From NCBI RefSeq assembly GCF_000878135.1, contig NZ_JXQZ01000049.1, positions 1 to 42,611 on the forward strand: a DNA stretch of 42,611 nucleotides. Direction: 5' to 3'. Of this stretch, positions 31,804 through 40,951 are shown one piece after another; the stretch's first letter is position 1; every line of letters starts with the position of its first letter. This DNA comes from Frigoribacterium sp. MEB024. GTDB lineage: Bacteria > Actinomycetota > Actinomycetes > Actinomycetales > Microbacteriaceae. The position numbers were made by a program, and so were the translations under genes. The notes beneath the pieces are model-generated. The model was given only the letters and a program-made list of their open reading frames with translations, was not told where the DNA came from and searched no databases.

Positions 31804-32686
31804 GCGCGATCAGCTCTCGGGCCAGCTGGCGGTAGGCCTGCGCCGCCGGGTGCTCGGGGGCGAACTTGGTGATCGGGGTGCCCGCGACGGAGGCATCGGG
31901 GAACTTCACGGTGCGACCGATGACGGTCTCGAGCACCTGGTCGTCGAAGGCCTCGACGACGCGCTCGAGCACCTCACGGCTGTGCAGCGTGCGAGAGTCG
32001 AACATGGTCGGCAGGATGCCGTCGAGGGTGATCGCGGGGTTCAGCCGGTCGCGCACCTTCTCGATGGTCTCGACGAGCAGGGCGACGCCGCGGAGCGCGA
32101 AGAACTCGCACTCGAGCGGGATCAGCACCCCGTGCGCCGCGGTGAGGGCGTTGACGGTCAGCAGGCCGAGCGAGGGCTGGCAGTCGATCAGGACGACGTC
32201 GTACTCGTCGCTGACCTGACGAAGGATGCGCGCGAGGATCTGCTCGCGCGCGACCTCGTTGACGAGGTGAACCTCGGCGGCGGAGAGGTCGATGTTGGCC
32301 GGCATGACGTCGAGGTTCTCGACGCGCGTGGGCACGATGACGTCGTGCGCGTCCTTCACGGCGCCGATCATGAGGTCGTAGATCGTGGCCTGGTCGTGCG
32401 ACTGCACGCCGAGGCCGGCCGTCAGCGCACCCTGTGGGTCGAAGTCGATGGCCAACACGCGACGGCCGTACTCGGCGAACGCGGCGCCGAGGTTGATCGT
32501 CGTGGTGGTCTTGCCGACGCCGCCCTTCTGGTTGCAGAGGGTGATGATGCGGGCCGGGCCGTGGCTCGACAGGGGCGCGGGAGTCGGGAACTCGGTGCGC
32601 GGGCGCCCGGTGGGGCCGTTCGCGGGGACGGTCGCCGGAGCGCTCTCGAAGAGGGCGGGGGTGCTCGAGGTCGGCTTGGTGCTCAC
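31787..32686 (-). CDS. parA: ParA-family ATPase (Soj-like)
   Basis: 299 residues. The deviant Walker A is C-N-Q-K-G-G-V-G-K-T-T (about 51-61), then A-I-D-F-D-P-Q-G-A-L and V-L-I-D-C-Q-P-S-L-G-L-L-T as Walker B. A ~45-residue Pro/Ser/Thr-rich N-terminus comes first. It is the ParA paralogue that stands next to scpA in actinobacteria, not necessarily the main chromosome-partition ParA at oriC; no parB is here. The ATG is followed by coding sequence that overlaps scpA. Confidence 0.93.
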   Translation of the reverse strand: MSTKPTSSTPALFESAPATVPANGPTGRPRTEFPTPAPLSSHGPARIITLCNQKGGVGKTTTTINLGAAFAEYGRRVLAIDFDPQGALTAGLGVQSHDQATIYDLMIGAVKDAHDVIVPTRVENLDVMPANIDLSAAEVHLVNEVAREQILARILRQVSDEYDVVLIDCQPSLGLLTVNALTAAHGVLIPLECEFFALRGVALLVETIEKVRDRLNPAITLDGILPTMFDSRTLHSREVLERVVEAFDDQVLETVIGRTVKFPDASVAGTPITKFAPEHPAAQAYRQLARELIARGAAA

Positions 32687-32848
32687 GGGTACGAGAGTAC
32701 CGGCGCCCCCCGACGCCGACGGGCTGCCGCGCCCGGCCCGTCACCAGGAAGCCTCATGCCTTGCTTGAGGGTTTTGCCTGGTCAGCGCGGGGTCGATGCT
32801 CTGTCGACGCCAGGTCGGGGCTCGGTCGGGCGCCGGGTCGTCGCCCGG

Positions 32849-33763
32849 TCACGACGCCCATCGTGCCCGCGGATGTGCCGTCGAGTACACGTCCCGCAGC
32901 GCGTCCGCCGTCACCAGCGTGTAGATCTGCGTCGTCGCCACGGACGAGTGCCCGAGCAACTCCTGGACGACCCGGACGTCGGCCCCTCCCTGGAGCAGGT
33001 GCGTCGCGAAGGAGTGCCGCAGCGTGTGCGGCGACACCTCGAGGCCCAGCTGGGCCCGCTCGGCCGCCGCCTGGATGATCAGCCACGCGTTCTGCCGCGA
33101 CACCCTGGCCCCGCGCGTGCCCAGGAACAACGCGGGCGTCGGTTCTCCCCGCGGCGAGAACACCGGTCGGGCACGGACGAGGTATGCGTCGAGCGCCCGG
33201 CGGGCGTAGCTGCCGAGCGGAACGATGCGCTGCTTGTTCCCCTTGCCGAACAGGCGCACGACGTCGCCCTCGATCACGTCGTCGACGTTGAGCGACACCG
33301 CCTCGCTCACCCGCGCCCCCGTCGCGTAGAGCAGCTCGAGCAGGGCCTTGTCGCGCAGTCGCGTCGGCTCGTCGCCGTCGGTGGCGGCGAGCAGCGCCTC
33401 GACCTGGCCCACCGAGATGGCCTTCGGGAGGCGGCTCGGCAGCTTGGGCGGCCGGGTGGTGGCGGCCACGTCCACCGCGACCAGCCCCTCCTCGAGCGCG
33501 AAGCGGTGGAACCCCCGCACCGACGACAACACCCGGGCCACCGAGGAGGCGCCCAGCGGTTTCTCGGCGCGGGTCGCCAGCGCCGCCGGGAACGACGCGA
33601 CGTCCCCGGGCTCGACCTCGTCGAGGGTGACGCGACCGGCCTCCGCCAGGTGCGCCCGCCAGAGGACGAGGTCGCGGCGGTACGCGGCGGTCGTGTTCGG
33701 ACTGAGGCCTCGCTCGACGGAGACGTGTCTCAGGTACCGGTCCAGCGCCTCCTCGATCGTCAC
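32849..33763 (-). CDS. xerD: Site-specific tyrosine recombinase XerD
   Basis: 304 residues. The N-terminal core-binding domain begins Y-L-R-H-V-S-V-E-R-G-L-S-P-N-T. The catalytic set is complete: Arg in A-T-G-A-R-V-S-E, Lys in F-G-K-G-N-K-Q-R, H-x-x-R in H-T-L-R-H-S-F-A-T-H, His in L-G-H-S-S-V, and Tyr in T-T-Q-I-Y-T. It resolves chromosome dimers at dif with XerC. It sits in its usual actinobacterial place near the ADP-ribose pyrophosphatase and is not a phage integrase. The 162-nt gap to parA shows no gene. A motif-derived G-A-S-S lies at about residue 75. Confidence 0.95.
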   Translation of the reverse strand: MTIEEALDRYLRHVSVERGLSPNTTAAYRRDLVLWRAHLAEAGRVTLDEVEPGDVASFPAALATRAEKPLGASSVARVLSSVRGFHRFALEEGLVAVDVAATTRPPKLPSRLPKAISVGQVEALLAATDGDEPTRLRDKALLELLYATGARVSEAVSLNVDDVIEGDVVRLFGKGNKQRIVPLGSYARRALDAYLVRARPVFSPRGEPTPALFLGTRGARVSRQNAWLIIQAAAERAQLGLEVSPHTLRHSFATHLLQGGADVRVVQELLGHSSVATTQIYTLVTADALRDVYSTAHPRARWAS

Positions 33764-33812
33764 CGGGCCAGGCTACGGCCGGGGCCGCGGCGCCGACGGG
33801 GCGACGCGCACC

Positions 33813-34394
33813 TCAGCGGGACGCGACCGCGGCGAGCGCCGCGATGCTGAGGATCGAGTTGTGCAGACGCCCGGCGAGGACGCCGTCGACGATCTCGTCG
33901 AGCGAGACCCAACGCTTCTCGATGTCGGCTTCTTCGTCACTGCGCTCGAAGGGGCCCTCCGTCGCGCTGACGCCGGTGGCTCGGTAGACCGTGACCATCT
34001 CGTCGTTGCCGCCGGGCGTCGTGTGGAACGAGACGAGTTCGTCCCAGGTCGTCGCCTGCAGGTCGGCTTCTTCTGACAGTTCTCGCTTCGCGGCGTCGAG
34101 CTTGCTCTCGCCCTCGGCGTCGAGCAGGCCGGCGGGCAGCTCCCAGTCGCGGGTGCGGATCGGGTGTCGGTACTGCTTGATGACGAGAACGCGCTGCTCG
34201 TCGTCGACGGCCAGCACGGCGACCGCCCCGGTGTGCGCGACGTACTCGCGCACCATCGGCGACCCGTTGTAGTCGACGGTGTCGCGCTTGACGTTCCAGA
34301 CGGCGCCTTGGAAGACGACCTCGGTCTTCGTGACCGTCGGCGACGCCGGCTCGTCGGCGAGAGGGCCGGTGGCCGCGGAGAACGCGTCGGTCAC
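33813..34394 (-). CDS. ADP-ribose pyrophosphatase, Nudix family
   Basis: 193 residues from GTG 34394, which overlaps the pyrG stop (GTGA); the longer open frame upstream is a shadow inside pyrG. The Nudix box is [10 protein letters not shown] followed by [12 protein letters not shown] (about 98-122), in the form seen in the ADP-ribose pyrophosphatase beside pyrG in Mycobacterium. Upstream are V-K-R-D-T-V and V-I-K-Q-Y-R-H-P. It splits ADP-ribose to AMP and ribose 5-phosphate. Confidence 0.92.
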   Translation of the reverse strand: MTDAFSAATGPLADEPASPTVTKTEVVFQGAVWNVKRDTVDYNGSPMVREYVAHTGAVAVLAVDDEQRVLVIKQYRHPIRTRDWELPAGLLDAEGESKLDAAKRELSEEADLQATTWDELVSFHTTPGGNDEMVTVYRATGVSATEGPFERSDEEADIEKRWVSLDEIVDGVLAGRLHNSILSIAALAAVASR

Positions 34395-36112
34395 GCGACG
34401 ACCTCGGCAGCGTCGGCCTCGTCGGCCTCGTCGGCGAACAGTTTGCTCGCGTCGTGGCGCTCGAGGGATGCGGCGACGAGCCCGGCGAAGAGCGGGTGGG
34501 CGTCGTTGGGGCGCGACCTCAGCTCGGGGTGGGCCTGCGTGCCGATGTAGAACGGGTGGACGTCGCGGTCGAGCTCGACGTACTCGACGAGCGTGCCGTC
34601 GGGCGAGGTGCCCGAGAAGCGGAGGCCCGCGTCGGCGATCTGCTGACGGTACTGGTTCGAGACCTCGTAGCGGTGGCGGTGACGCTCGGACACCAGCTCG
34701 GAGCCGTACAGGTCGGCGGCGAGCGAGCCCGGCGTGAGGGCGGCCGGGTAGAGGCCGAGGCGCATGGTGCCGCCCAGGTCGCCGTCGGCGATGATGTCGA
34801 CCTGCTCGGCCATGGTCGCGACGACCGCGTACTCGGTGTCGGGGTCGAACTCGGACGAGGAGGCGCCGGTCAGGCCGGCCTCGTTGCGCGCGTACTCGAT
34901 GACCATGCACTGCAGGCCCAGGCAGAGGCCGAGCGCCGGCAGGCCGTTCTCGCGGGCGAAGCGCAGCGCACCGAGCTTGCCCTCGATGCCGCGGATGCCG
35001 AAACCACCGGGCACGCAGATGCCGTCGACCTGGCTGAGCGCCTTGGCAGCGCCCTCGGCGGTCTCGCAGTCGTCGGAGGGGATCCAGGTCAGCGACACCT
35101 TGGTCTGGTGCGCGAACCCGCCGGCCTTGAGGGCCTCGGTGACCGACAGGTAGGCGTCGGGCAGGTCGATGTACTTGCCGACCAGGCCGATCGTGACCTC
35201 GTGCTTCGGCTCGTGGACGGCGGTCAACACGGGCTGCCAGCCCGACCAGTCGACCTCGCCCGCCTTCTCGCCGAGACCCAGGTGGTCGATGATGTACGCG
35301 TCGAGCCCCTGGTCGTTCAGCATGGCCGGGATGTCGTAGATGCTCGCGACGTCCTTCGCGTTGACCACGGCGTCCTCGTCGACGTCGCACATCAGGGCGA
35401 TCTTCTTCTTGTTGCTCTCGCTGACCGGACGGTCGCTGCGCAGCACGAGGGCGTCGGGCTGGATGCCAATCGACCGGAGGGCGGCGACGCTGTGCTGCGT
35501 CGGCTTGGTCTTCTGCTCACCGGACGCACCCATGTAGGGCACGAGCGAGACGTGCACGAAGAACACGTTCTTGCGACCGAGCTCGTGGCGCACCTGACGA
35601 GCGGCCTCGATGAACGGCTGGCTCTCGATGTCGCCGACCGTGCCGCCGACCTCGGTGATGATCACGTCGGGCTTCGGGTCGTCGTCCGCCTGCTGGCGCA
35701 TGCGCCGCTTGATCTCGTCGGTGATGTGCGGGATGACCTGCACGGTGTCGCCGAGGTACTCGCCGCGTCGCTCTTTCGCGATCACGGTCGAGTAGATCTG
35801 GCCGGTCGTGACGTTCGCCGACTGACCGAGGTCGATGTCGAGGAAGCGCTCGTAGTGCCCGATGTCGAGGTCGGTCTCGGCACCGTCGTCGGTCACGAAG
35901 ACCTCGCCGTGCTGGAACGGGTTCATCGTGCCCGGATCAACGTTCAGGTACGGATCGAGCTTCTGCATGACCACGCGCAGCCCGCGAGCCGTGAGCAGAT
36001 TGCCCAGGCTGGCGGCCGTCAGGCCTTTTCCGAGGGAGGAGACGACGCCTCCGGTGACGAAGATGTGCTTCGTCGTGCTGGCATCTGGACCCGAGTTCTC
36101 AACGTTCACCAC
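34391..36112 (-). CDS. pyrG: CTP synthase
   Basis: 573 residues. The synthetase domain starts [15 protein letters not shown] (about 17-31) with [11 protein letters not shown] and [11 protein letters not shown]. The glutaminase domain has P-G-G-F-G-I-R-G, the nucleophile Cys in L-G-L-C-L-G-L-Q, and H-P-E near the end ([11 protein letters not shown]). It makes CTP from UTP and glutamine, just ahead of the ADP-ribose pyrophosphatase gene. The final 20 residues are acidic and Ala-rich. A motif copy encodes G-A-S-S-S in the second domain. Start GTG 36112, with an adjacent GTG as alternative. Confidence 0.97.
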   Translation of the reverse strand: MVNVENSGPDASTTKHIFVTGGVVSSLGKGLTAASLGNLLTARGLRVVMQKLDPYLNVDPGTMNPFQHGEVFVTDDGAETDLDIGHYERFLDIDLGQSANVTTGQIYSTVIAKERRGEYLGDTVQVIPHITDEIKRRMRQQADDDPKPDVIITEVGGTVGDIESQPFIEAARQVRHELGRKNVFFVHVSLVPYMGASGEQKTKPTQHSVAALRSIGIQPDALVLRSDRPVSESNKKKIALMCDVDEDAVVNAKDVASIYDIPAMLNDQGLDAYIIDHLGLGEKAGEVDWSGWQPVLTAVHEPKHEVTIGLVGKYIDLPDAYLSVTEALKAGGFAHQTKVSLTWIPSDDCETAEGAAKALSQVDGICVPGGFGIRGIEGKLGALRFARENGLPALGLCLGLQCMVIEYARNEAGLTGASSSEFDPDTEYAVVATMAEQVDIIADGDLGGTMRLGLYPAALTPGSLAADLYGSELVSERHRHRYEVSNQYRQQIADAGLRFSGTSPDGTLVEYVELDRDVHPFYIGTQAHPELRSRPNDAHPLFAGLVAASLERHDASKLFADEADEADAAEVVA

Positions 36113-36160
36113 GGGATTCCATCCTATGTCACACCGAGCCGTTGCGACAGACCACGCCTG

Positions 36161-37882
36161 TTACGAACGTGTGTCGGCCGTGGTCGGTCGTCGGGCCGAC
36201 GAGGCCAGCTCGAGCAGCTCGCGCGCGTGCTCGAGGCCACTGGAGCTGTCGGGCAGCCCCGAGAGGAGACGGGCCATCTCGGCGACTCGCTCGTCGCCCT
36301 CGAGCTGGTGCACGCTGCTGGCGGTCACCTCGCCCGAGGCGTCCTTCACGACGCGGAGGTGGTTGGTGGCGAACGCCGCGACCTGTGCCAGGTGCGTCAC
36401 CACGATGACCTGCGCCCGTTCGGCCAGCGCCGCCAGCCGTCGACCGATCTCGATCGCGGCCGACCCGCCGACGCCGGCATCGACCTCGTCGAACACGAAG
36501 GTGGGCACGTCGCTCGACCCGGCCATGACGACCTCGAGCGCGAGCATCACGCGCGACAGCTCGCCGCCGGACGCCCCCTTGCCGAGCGGCCGCGGTTCGC
36601 TGCCGGGGTGCGGCCTCAGCAACAGCGACACGACGTCACCGCCGCTCGTCCCGAGCTCGTCGCGCGGCGAGACCTCGACGACGATCTCGGCACCGGTCAT
36701 GGCCAGCGCGCTCAACTCGGCGCTGACCCGCGTCGAGAGGTCGGCCCCGGAGGCGCGCCGCAGGTCGCCGAGGACGCCCGCCCGCCGCTCGGCCTCGGCC
36801 CGCAGCTCGGCCACCTCGTCGTCGAGGTGCGCGAGCCGGTCGTCGTCGCCGTCGAGCTCGACCAGGCGCCGGCTGCCGTCGTCGAGCATCCGGATGACGT
36901 CGTCGAGGGTGGGGCCGTACTTGCGGACGAGCCCGGCCAGGTCGGCGCGACGCGTCTGCACCGACTCGAGTTCGACGGCGACGTCGGCGTCGAGGGTGCC
37001 GAGGTAGCTCGACAGGCGTGACGCGGATTCACCGACCTGCACGCTGACCTCGGCCAGCAGGTCGGCGATCGGCTCGAGTGCCGGATCGTGAGGGGCGACG
37101 CGTTCGATCTGACGCCGGGCCTCTTCGACCAGCGAGACGACGTCCCGGGTGCCGTCGACCGCGTCGGTGGAGAGCACCTCGTGGGCGAGCCCGGCCGCCA
37201 GACGCAGGTCTTCGGCGTTGCTCAGTCGCTCGGCGGTGGCGTCGAGCTCGTCGAGTTCGCCGGCCACGGGGGCGAGCCCTTCGATCTCGTCGATCGCGGC
37301 CCGAAGGCCCTCGGCCTCGTCGCGCCGGGCATCGCGGTCCCGGGTGATCTCGTCGAGTTCGGCGCGGGCGGCCAGCCAGGCGTCGTAGGCGCCGCGGTAG
37401 TGCGCGACGGCCTCGGCCAGTGCGGCCCCGCCGTGCGCGTCGACGGCCGCACGTTGGGCCGCTGCGGACTTGAGGCGGATCTGCTCGGACTGGCCGTGCA
37501 CCACCACGAGATGGTCGGCGAGGTCACCGAGCACGCCGATGGGAGCAGTGCGCCCACCGACGACCGCGCGGCTGCGCCCTTCGGCCGAGACGACTCGGCT
37601 GAGGAACAGTTCACCGTCGTCGACCTCACCGCCCGCATCACGGACACGCTCGACGATGGCCCCCTCGGCGGGGACCAGCCACCGGCCGTCCACGACGGCC
37701 TGAGGACTGCCCGAGCGGACGACGCCGCTCTCGGCACGCTGGCCGAGCAGCAGGCCGAGCGCCGAGACGACCATGGTCTTGCCCGCACCGGTCTCACCCG
37801 TGACGGCCGTGAAGCCGGGGCCGAGCGGCAGCGTGGCACGACCGATCACGCCCAGGTCGCGGATCGAGATCTCTTCGATCAT
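36161..37882 (-). CDS. recN: DNA repair protein RecN
   Basis: 573 residues from ATG 37882, overlapping the nadK stop (ATGA). An SMC-like ATPase: Walker A is G-E-T-G-A-G-K-T (about 30-37), a long coiled-coil middle is rich in A, E, R and D, the signature is G-K-G-A-S-G-G-E-L-S-R-V, and Walker B is T-F-V-F-D-E-V-D-A-G-V-G-G. It acts early in double-strand break repair. It is in the order tlyA-nadK-recN known from actinobacteria. 48 nt separate its stop from the pyrG start. Confidence 0.96.
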   Translation of the reverse strand: MIEEISIRDLGVIGRATLPLGPGFTAVTGETGAGKTMVVSALGLLLGQRAESGVVRSGSPQAVVDGRWLVPAEGAIVERVRDAGGEVDDGELFLSRVVSAEGRSRAVVGGRTAPIGVLGDLADHLVVVHGQSEQIRLKSAAAQRAAVDAHGGAALAEAVAHYRGAYDAWLAARAELDEITRDRDARRDEAEGLRAAIDEIEGLAPVAGELDELDATAERLSNAEDLRLAAGLAHEVLSTDAVDGTRDVVSLVEEARRQIERVAPHDPALEPIADLLAEVSVQVGESASRLSSYLGTLDADVAVELESVQTRRADLAGLVRKYGPTLDDVIRMLDDGSRRLVELDGDDDRLAHLDDEVAELRAEAERRAGVLGDLRRASGADLSTRVSAELSALAMTGAEIVVEVSPRDELGTSGGDVVSLLLRPHPGSEPRPLGKGASGGELSRVMLALEVVMAGSSDVPTFVFDEVDAGVGGSAAIEIGRRLAALAERAQVIVVTHLAQVAAFATNHLRVVKDASGEVTASSVHQLEGDERVAEMARLLSGLPDSSSGLEHARELLELASSARRPTTADTRS

Positions 37883-38871
37883 CGGTCGCCCTCGGCGGCC
37901 GGGGCGGTCGGCGACGACGAGGTGACCGACTCGGCGGGGGCTTCGTCGACAGGCGCCGGACCGCGCCAGCCGGTGACCGGCAACTGGAACTTGGCCACCA
38001 GACGGTCCGTGAACGGGCCCGTCCGCAGGCGGGCGAGTCGCACGGGCTGGTCGGAGCGACTGCACTCGACCCGGGCCCCCGGAGGCAGGTCGTGCTCGCG
38101 ACGACCGTCGCACCACAGGATGCCGCGGGCGTCGGTGCGGCTCAGCACCTCGACGGCGAGCACCGAGTCGGGCCCGACGACGAGTGGGCGGGCGAAGAGG
38201 GCGTGGGCGCTGAGCGGCACCAGCAGGAGCGCCTGCACGGCAGGCCACACCACGGGGCCGCCGGCCGAGAACGAGTAGGCCGTCGAGCCGGTCGGCGTCG
38301 ACATGACCACGCCGTCGCAGCCGAACGACGACAGGGGACGACCGTCGACCTCGATGACGACCTCGAGCATGCGCTCGCGTGAGGCCTTCTCGACCGTCGC
38401 CTCGTTCATGGCCCAGGTCTCGTAGACGACCTCGTCACCGTTGGTGACCTTGACGTCGAGCGCGAAACGCTCCTCGACCTCGTAGTCGGCGGCGAGTACG
38501 CGGGCGACGGTGTCTCCCATCTCGTCGCGCTCGCTCTCGGCCAGGAACCCGACGTGCCCGAGGTTGACCCCGACGATCGGGGCGCGGGTGCCACGGATCA
38601 ACTCGGCCGCACGGAGGATCGTGCCATCACCGCCGAGCACGATGACGCATTCGAGGTCGTCGCAGGCCACGCCGTCGAACAGGATCTCGACGTCGTCGAT
38701 GGCGGCCGTGGGCTGCGCCCGACGGATGTCGTCCCACTCGTCGCGGGGAAGGACGGGAACCACCCCGGCGTCGCCCAGCAGCCCGCAGACCTCGAGGGCG
38801 GCGTCGATGGAGTCGGGGCGCCCCGTGTGCGAGACGACCAGGATGTGTCGTGTCGAAGAGATGTCGATCAC
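37879..38871 (-). CDS. nadK: NAD kinase
   Basis: 330 residues from GTG 38871, which overlaps the tlyA stop by 4 nt; an ATG at 38904 is an alternative without a better ribosome site. Motifs: V-L-G-G-D-G-T-I-L-R-A (ATP site), N-L-G-H-V-G-F-L-A-E, and C-D-G-V-V-M-S-T-P-T-G-S-T-A-Y-S-F-S-A-G-G-P-V-V (NAD site). It makes NADP from NAD and ATP (or polyphosphate in some actinobacteria). The last ~30 residues are Ala/Pro/Ser-rich. Confidence 0.95.
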   Translation of the reverse strand: MIDISSTRHILVVSHTGRPDSIDAALEVCGLLGDAGVVPVLPRDEWDDIRRAQPTAAIDDVEILFDGVACDDLECVIVLGGDGTILRAAELIRGTRAPIVGVNLGHVGFLAESERDEMGDTVARVLAADYEVEERFALDVKVTNGDEVVYETWAMNEATVEKASRERMLEVVIEVDGRPLSSFGCDGVVMSTPTGSTAYSFSAGGPVVWPAVQALLLVPLSAHALFARPLVVGPDSVLAVEVLSRTDARGILWCDGRREHDLPPGARVECSRSDQPVRLARLRTGPFTDRLVAKFQLPVTGWRGPAPVDEAPAESVTSSSPTAPAAEGDR

Positions 38872-39683
38872 CCTCTCGTCAAGCTGTCGGCCGTGCTGAG
38901 CCATTCTGTCGGATTCGTCCCGGCCGAGGCCGAGAAGTGCACACAGTACTCGCGGTTGCCCGAGCCTCCGACGATCGGGGACGAGATGAGGCCGGCCGTG
39001 CCGAGCCCCAGGTCGTGGGCGGCCCACAACACGGTCGTGACGGCCTCGTTCCGCAACACGGGGTCGAGCACGAGGCCTTCACGGACCCCCTGCCGACCGA
39101 CCTCGAACTGCGGCTTGATCAGCAGGACGAAGTCGTTGTCCACACCCACGCTCGCCACGAGCGCGGGCAGCACCATCGTCAACGAGATGAAGGACACGTC
39201 GGCGACGACGAGCGACACCGAGGAGGCGCGGGTCGTCAACGCCGCGAACCGCTCGGCCGTCAGGTACCTCGCGTTCTCGCCCTCGACGATCGTGACCCGC
39301 GGGTCGAAGCGCACGGGGTTGGCCAGCTGACCGTGGCCGACGTCGAGGGCGACGACGTGCTCGGCCCCGCGCTCGAGGAGGACTTGGGTGAACCCGCCCG
39401 TGGACGCACCGACGTCGAGGGCCGTTCGGCCCGTGGGGTCGACCCCGAACGCGTCGAGGGCACCCAGGAGCTTGTGTGCCGCGCGACTCACGTAGTGGTC
39501 GAGCCCGGCGACGGCGACGTCGTCCGTCTCGGCCACCCGAGCAGAGGCCTTCACGACCCCGATGCCGTTGACCGTGACCAGCCCGTCCGACAGCAACCGG
39601 GCGGCATGCGTCCGTGACCGGGCGAGGCCCCGCCGGGCGAGCACCGAGTCGAGTCGGTCCCCCGGCGCCTCGGAGGCCGTCAT
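38868..39683 (-). CDS. tlyA: TlyA-type rRNA 2'-O-methyltransferase
   Basis: 271 residues: an N-terminal S4 RNA-binding domain (R-L-D-S-V-L-A-R-R-G-L-A-R-S-R), then an FtsJ-like methyltransferase with L-D-V-G-A-S-T-G-G-F-T (about 89-99), V-A-D-V-S-F-I-S-L and L-I-K-P-Q-F-E. TlyA methylates riboses in 16S and 23S rRNA, which affects capreomycin sensitivity in mycobacteria. It overlaps the small upstream gene by 4 nt. An exact 14-bp motif copy (39221-39234) encodes T-R-A-S-S in the middle of the domain. Confidence 0.95.
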   Translation of the reverse strand: MTASEAPGDRLDSVLARRGLARSRTHAARLLSDGLVTVNGIGVVKASARVAETDDVAVAGLDHYVSRAAHKLLGALDAFGVDPTGRTALDVGASTGGFTQVLLERGAEHVVALDVGHGQLANPVRFDPRVTIVEGENARYLTAERFAALTTRASSVSLVVADVSFISLTMVLPALVASVGVDNDFVLLIKPQFEVGRQGVREGLVLDPVLRNEAVTTVLWAAHDLGLGTAGLISSPIVGGSGNREYCVHFSASAGTNPTEWLSTADSLTRG

Positions 39684-39898
39684 CGACCGCCCTGACCGGT
39701 GTCGTCCGTCGTGCCCTCGAGCACCGCACGGAGTTCGTCGTGGACCTGTTCGAAGCCCTGGGCCCGGGAGGCCAGGGGCTGGGACTCGATGTCGGCCAGA
39801 CGCGCGGCGGACTCGACCCGCGCCTCCTGACGGTCTGCGGCATCGACGACGTCGAGGTCGGTGTCGCCGCGGACGGTGGCGTCGGGATGGTCGCTCAT
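39680..39898 (-). CDS. Small conserved-position protein, unknown function
   Basis: 72 residues from ATG 39898. Acidic and helical in the second half (A-A-R-L-A-D-I-E-S-Q ... F-E-Q-V-H-D-E-L-R-A-V-L-E). A short unnamed gene at this place, between the HAD phosphatase and tlyA, is also known in Mycobacterium. Its stop overlaps the tlyA start by 4 nt, so it is translated with it. A motif copy (39815-39828) encodes Q-E-A-R-V-E. No domain is recognised. Confidence 0.75.
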   Translation of the reverse strand: MSDHPDATVRGDTDLDVVDAADRQEARVESAARLADIESQPLASRAQGFEQVHDELRAVLEGTTDDTGQGGR

Positions 39899-39946
39899 GG
39901 TGCCGTCAAGACTAGCCGCCACCCCTGACGGTCGGAGCGGACGCGA

Positions 39947-40951
39947 TCAGCCGTCGGCGTGCAGCTTGGGGTCGACGTCGAGCCCGTAGATCGCCTTGCC
40001 GGTCCCCCACACGGCGGTCGCCCCGGCGCGCAGCAGGTCGACGGGGTCGTCCCCCTCGGACAACACGCGCACCACGTGACCGCGGACGGCGACGCTCGCC
40101 GTGCGGACGGTGACGACGTGCACGTCCTCTTCGTCGTGCTCGACGGTCTCGGGATACGGCTGGTCCAGCTCGCGGAGGTCGCCGACGATGAAGTCCGGTC
40201 GCGACTTGGCGTCCGCCGCGAGCACCTGCTTCGCGCCGTCGATGCCGGTCAGCACGAGGATCGAGACGAGTCCGGCCGCGTTCGCACCCACGATGTCGGT
40301 GTCGAGCCGATCGCCGATGAACGCCGCCTTCGTCGCCCCGAAGCGCTCGACGGCGGCGGTGAAGATCGGAGTCTCGGGCTTGCCGGCGGTGACGGGCAGG
40401 CGCCCGACGGCCGTGTGCACCGCGGACACGAGCGTGCCGTTGCCCGGTGCGACGCCACGCTCCTGCGGGATCGTCCAGTCCGTGTTCGTCGCGATCCACG
40501 GGATGCCCGTGTGCAACGCGAAGGACGCCTCGGCGAGTTGCGCCCACCCGACGTCGGGGCTGAAGCCCTGGACGACCGCGGCAGGGGCGTCGTCGGCCGA
40601 ACGGGTCACGACGAACCCCTCGGCCTCGAGCACCGACGTCAACCCCTCTCCGCCGACCACCAGCACCGTCGAGCCGGCGGGCACGGCATCGACGAGGAGG
40701 CGCACCGCGGCCTGCGGGGACGTCACCACGTCGTCGGCACCCACCGCGAGCCCGTAGCCGGCCAGTTGGCCGGCCACCGTCTCGGCCGTGCGCGACGCGT
40801 TGTTCGTGATGTACCCGACACGACGCGTCCGAGCGGCCTCGGTGAGGCTGTCGACGGCGTGGTCGATGGCGTGTCGCCCCCGGTACACCACACCGTCGAG
40901 GTCGGCGAGGACGGTGTCGACGCCGTCGAGCGGGGTCCTCCCGTCAGCCAC
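39947..40951 (-). CDS. HAD-IIA family phosphatase
   Basis: 334 residues from GTG 40951, overlapping the next upstream gene. Motif I is L-A-D-L-D-G-V-V-Y-R-G (two catalytic Asp), motif II I-T-N-N-A-S-R, the motif III Lys is in G-K-P-E-T-P-I-F, and motif IV is I-G-D-R-L-D-T-D-I-V-G-A. The type IIA cap lies between motifs II and III. Related enzymes act on p-nitrophenyl phosphate, glycerol or glycolate phosphates; the substrate here is unknown. The last ~70 residues (about residue 266 on) form an extension that carries V-H-V-V-T-V-R-T-A. Confidence 0.92.
   Translation of the reverse strand: MADGRTPLDGVDTVLADLDGVVYRGRHAIDHAVDSLTEAARTRRVGYITNNASRTAETVAGQLAGYGLAVGADDVVTSPQAAVRLLVDAVPAGSTVLVVGGEGLTSVLEAEGFVVTRSADDAPAAVVQGFSPDVGWAQLAEASFALHTGIPWIATNTDWTIPQERGVAPGNGTLVSAVHTAVGRLPVTAGKPETPIFTAAVERFGATKAAFIGDRLDTDIVGANAAGLVSILVLTGIDGAKQVLAADAKSRPDFIVGDLRELDQPYPETVEHDEEDVHVVTVRTASVAVRGHVVRVLSEGDDPVDLLRAGATAVWGTGKAIYGLDVDPKLHADG

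Noticed and set aside
32849-33763. Tyrosine recombinase as sign of a mobile element
   Set aside because: Sequence and place match host XerD; it is 19 kb from the low-GC island.
33813-35390. 525-aa reverse frame ending in the Nudix domain
   Set aside because: Its first two thirds are a shadow of pyrG; the true start is the GTG at 34394 overlapping the pyrG stop.
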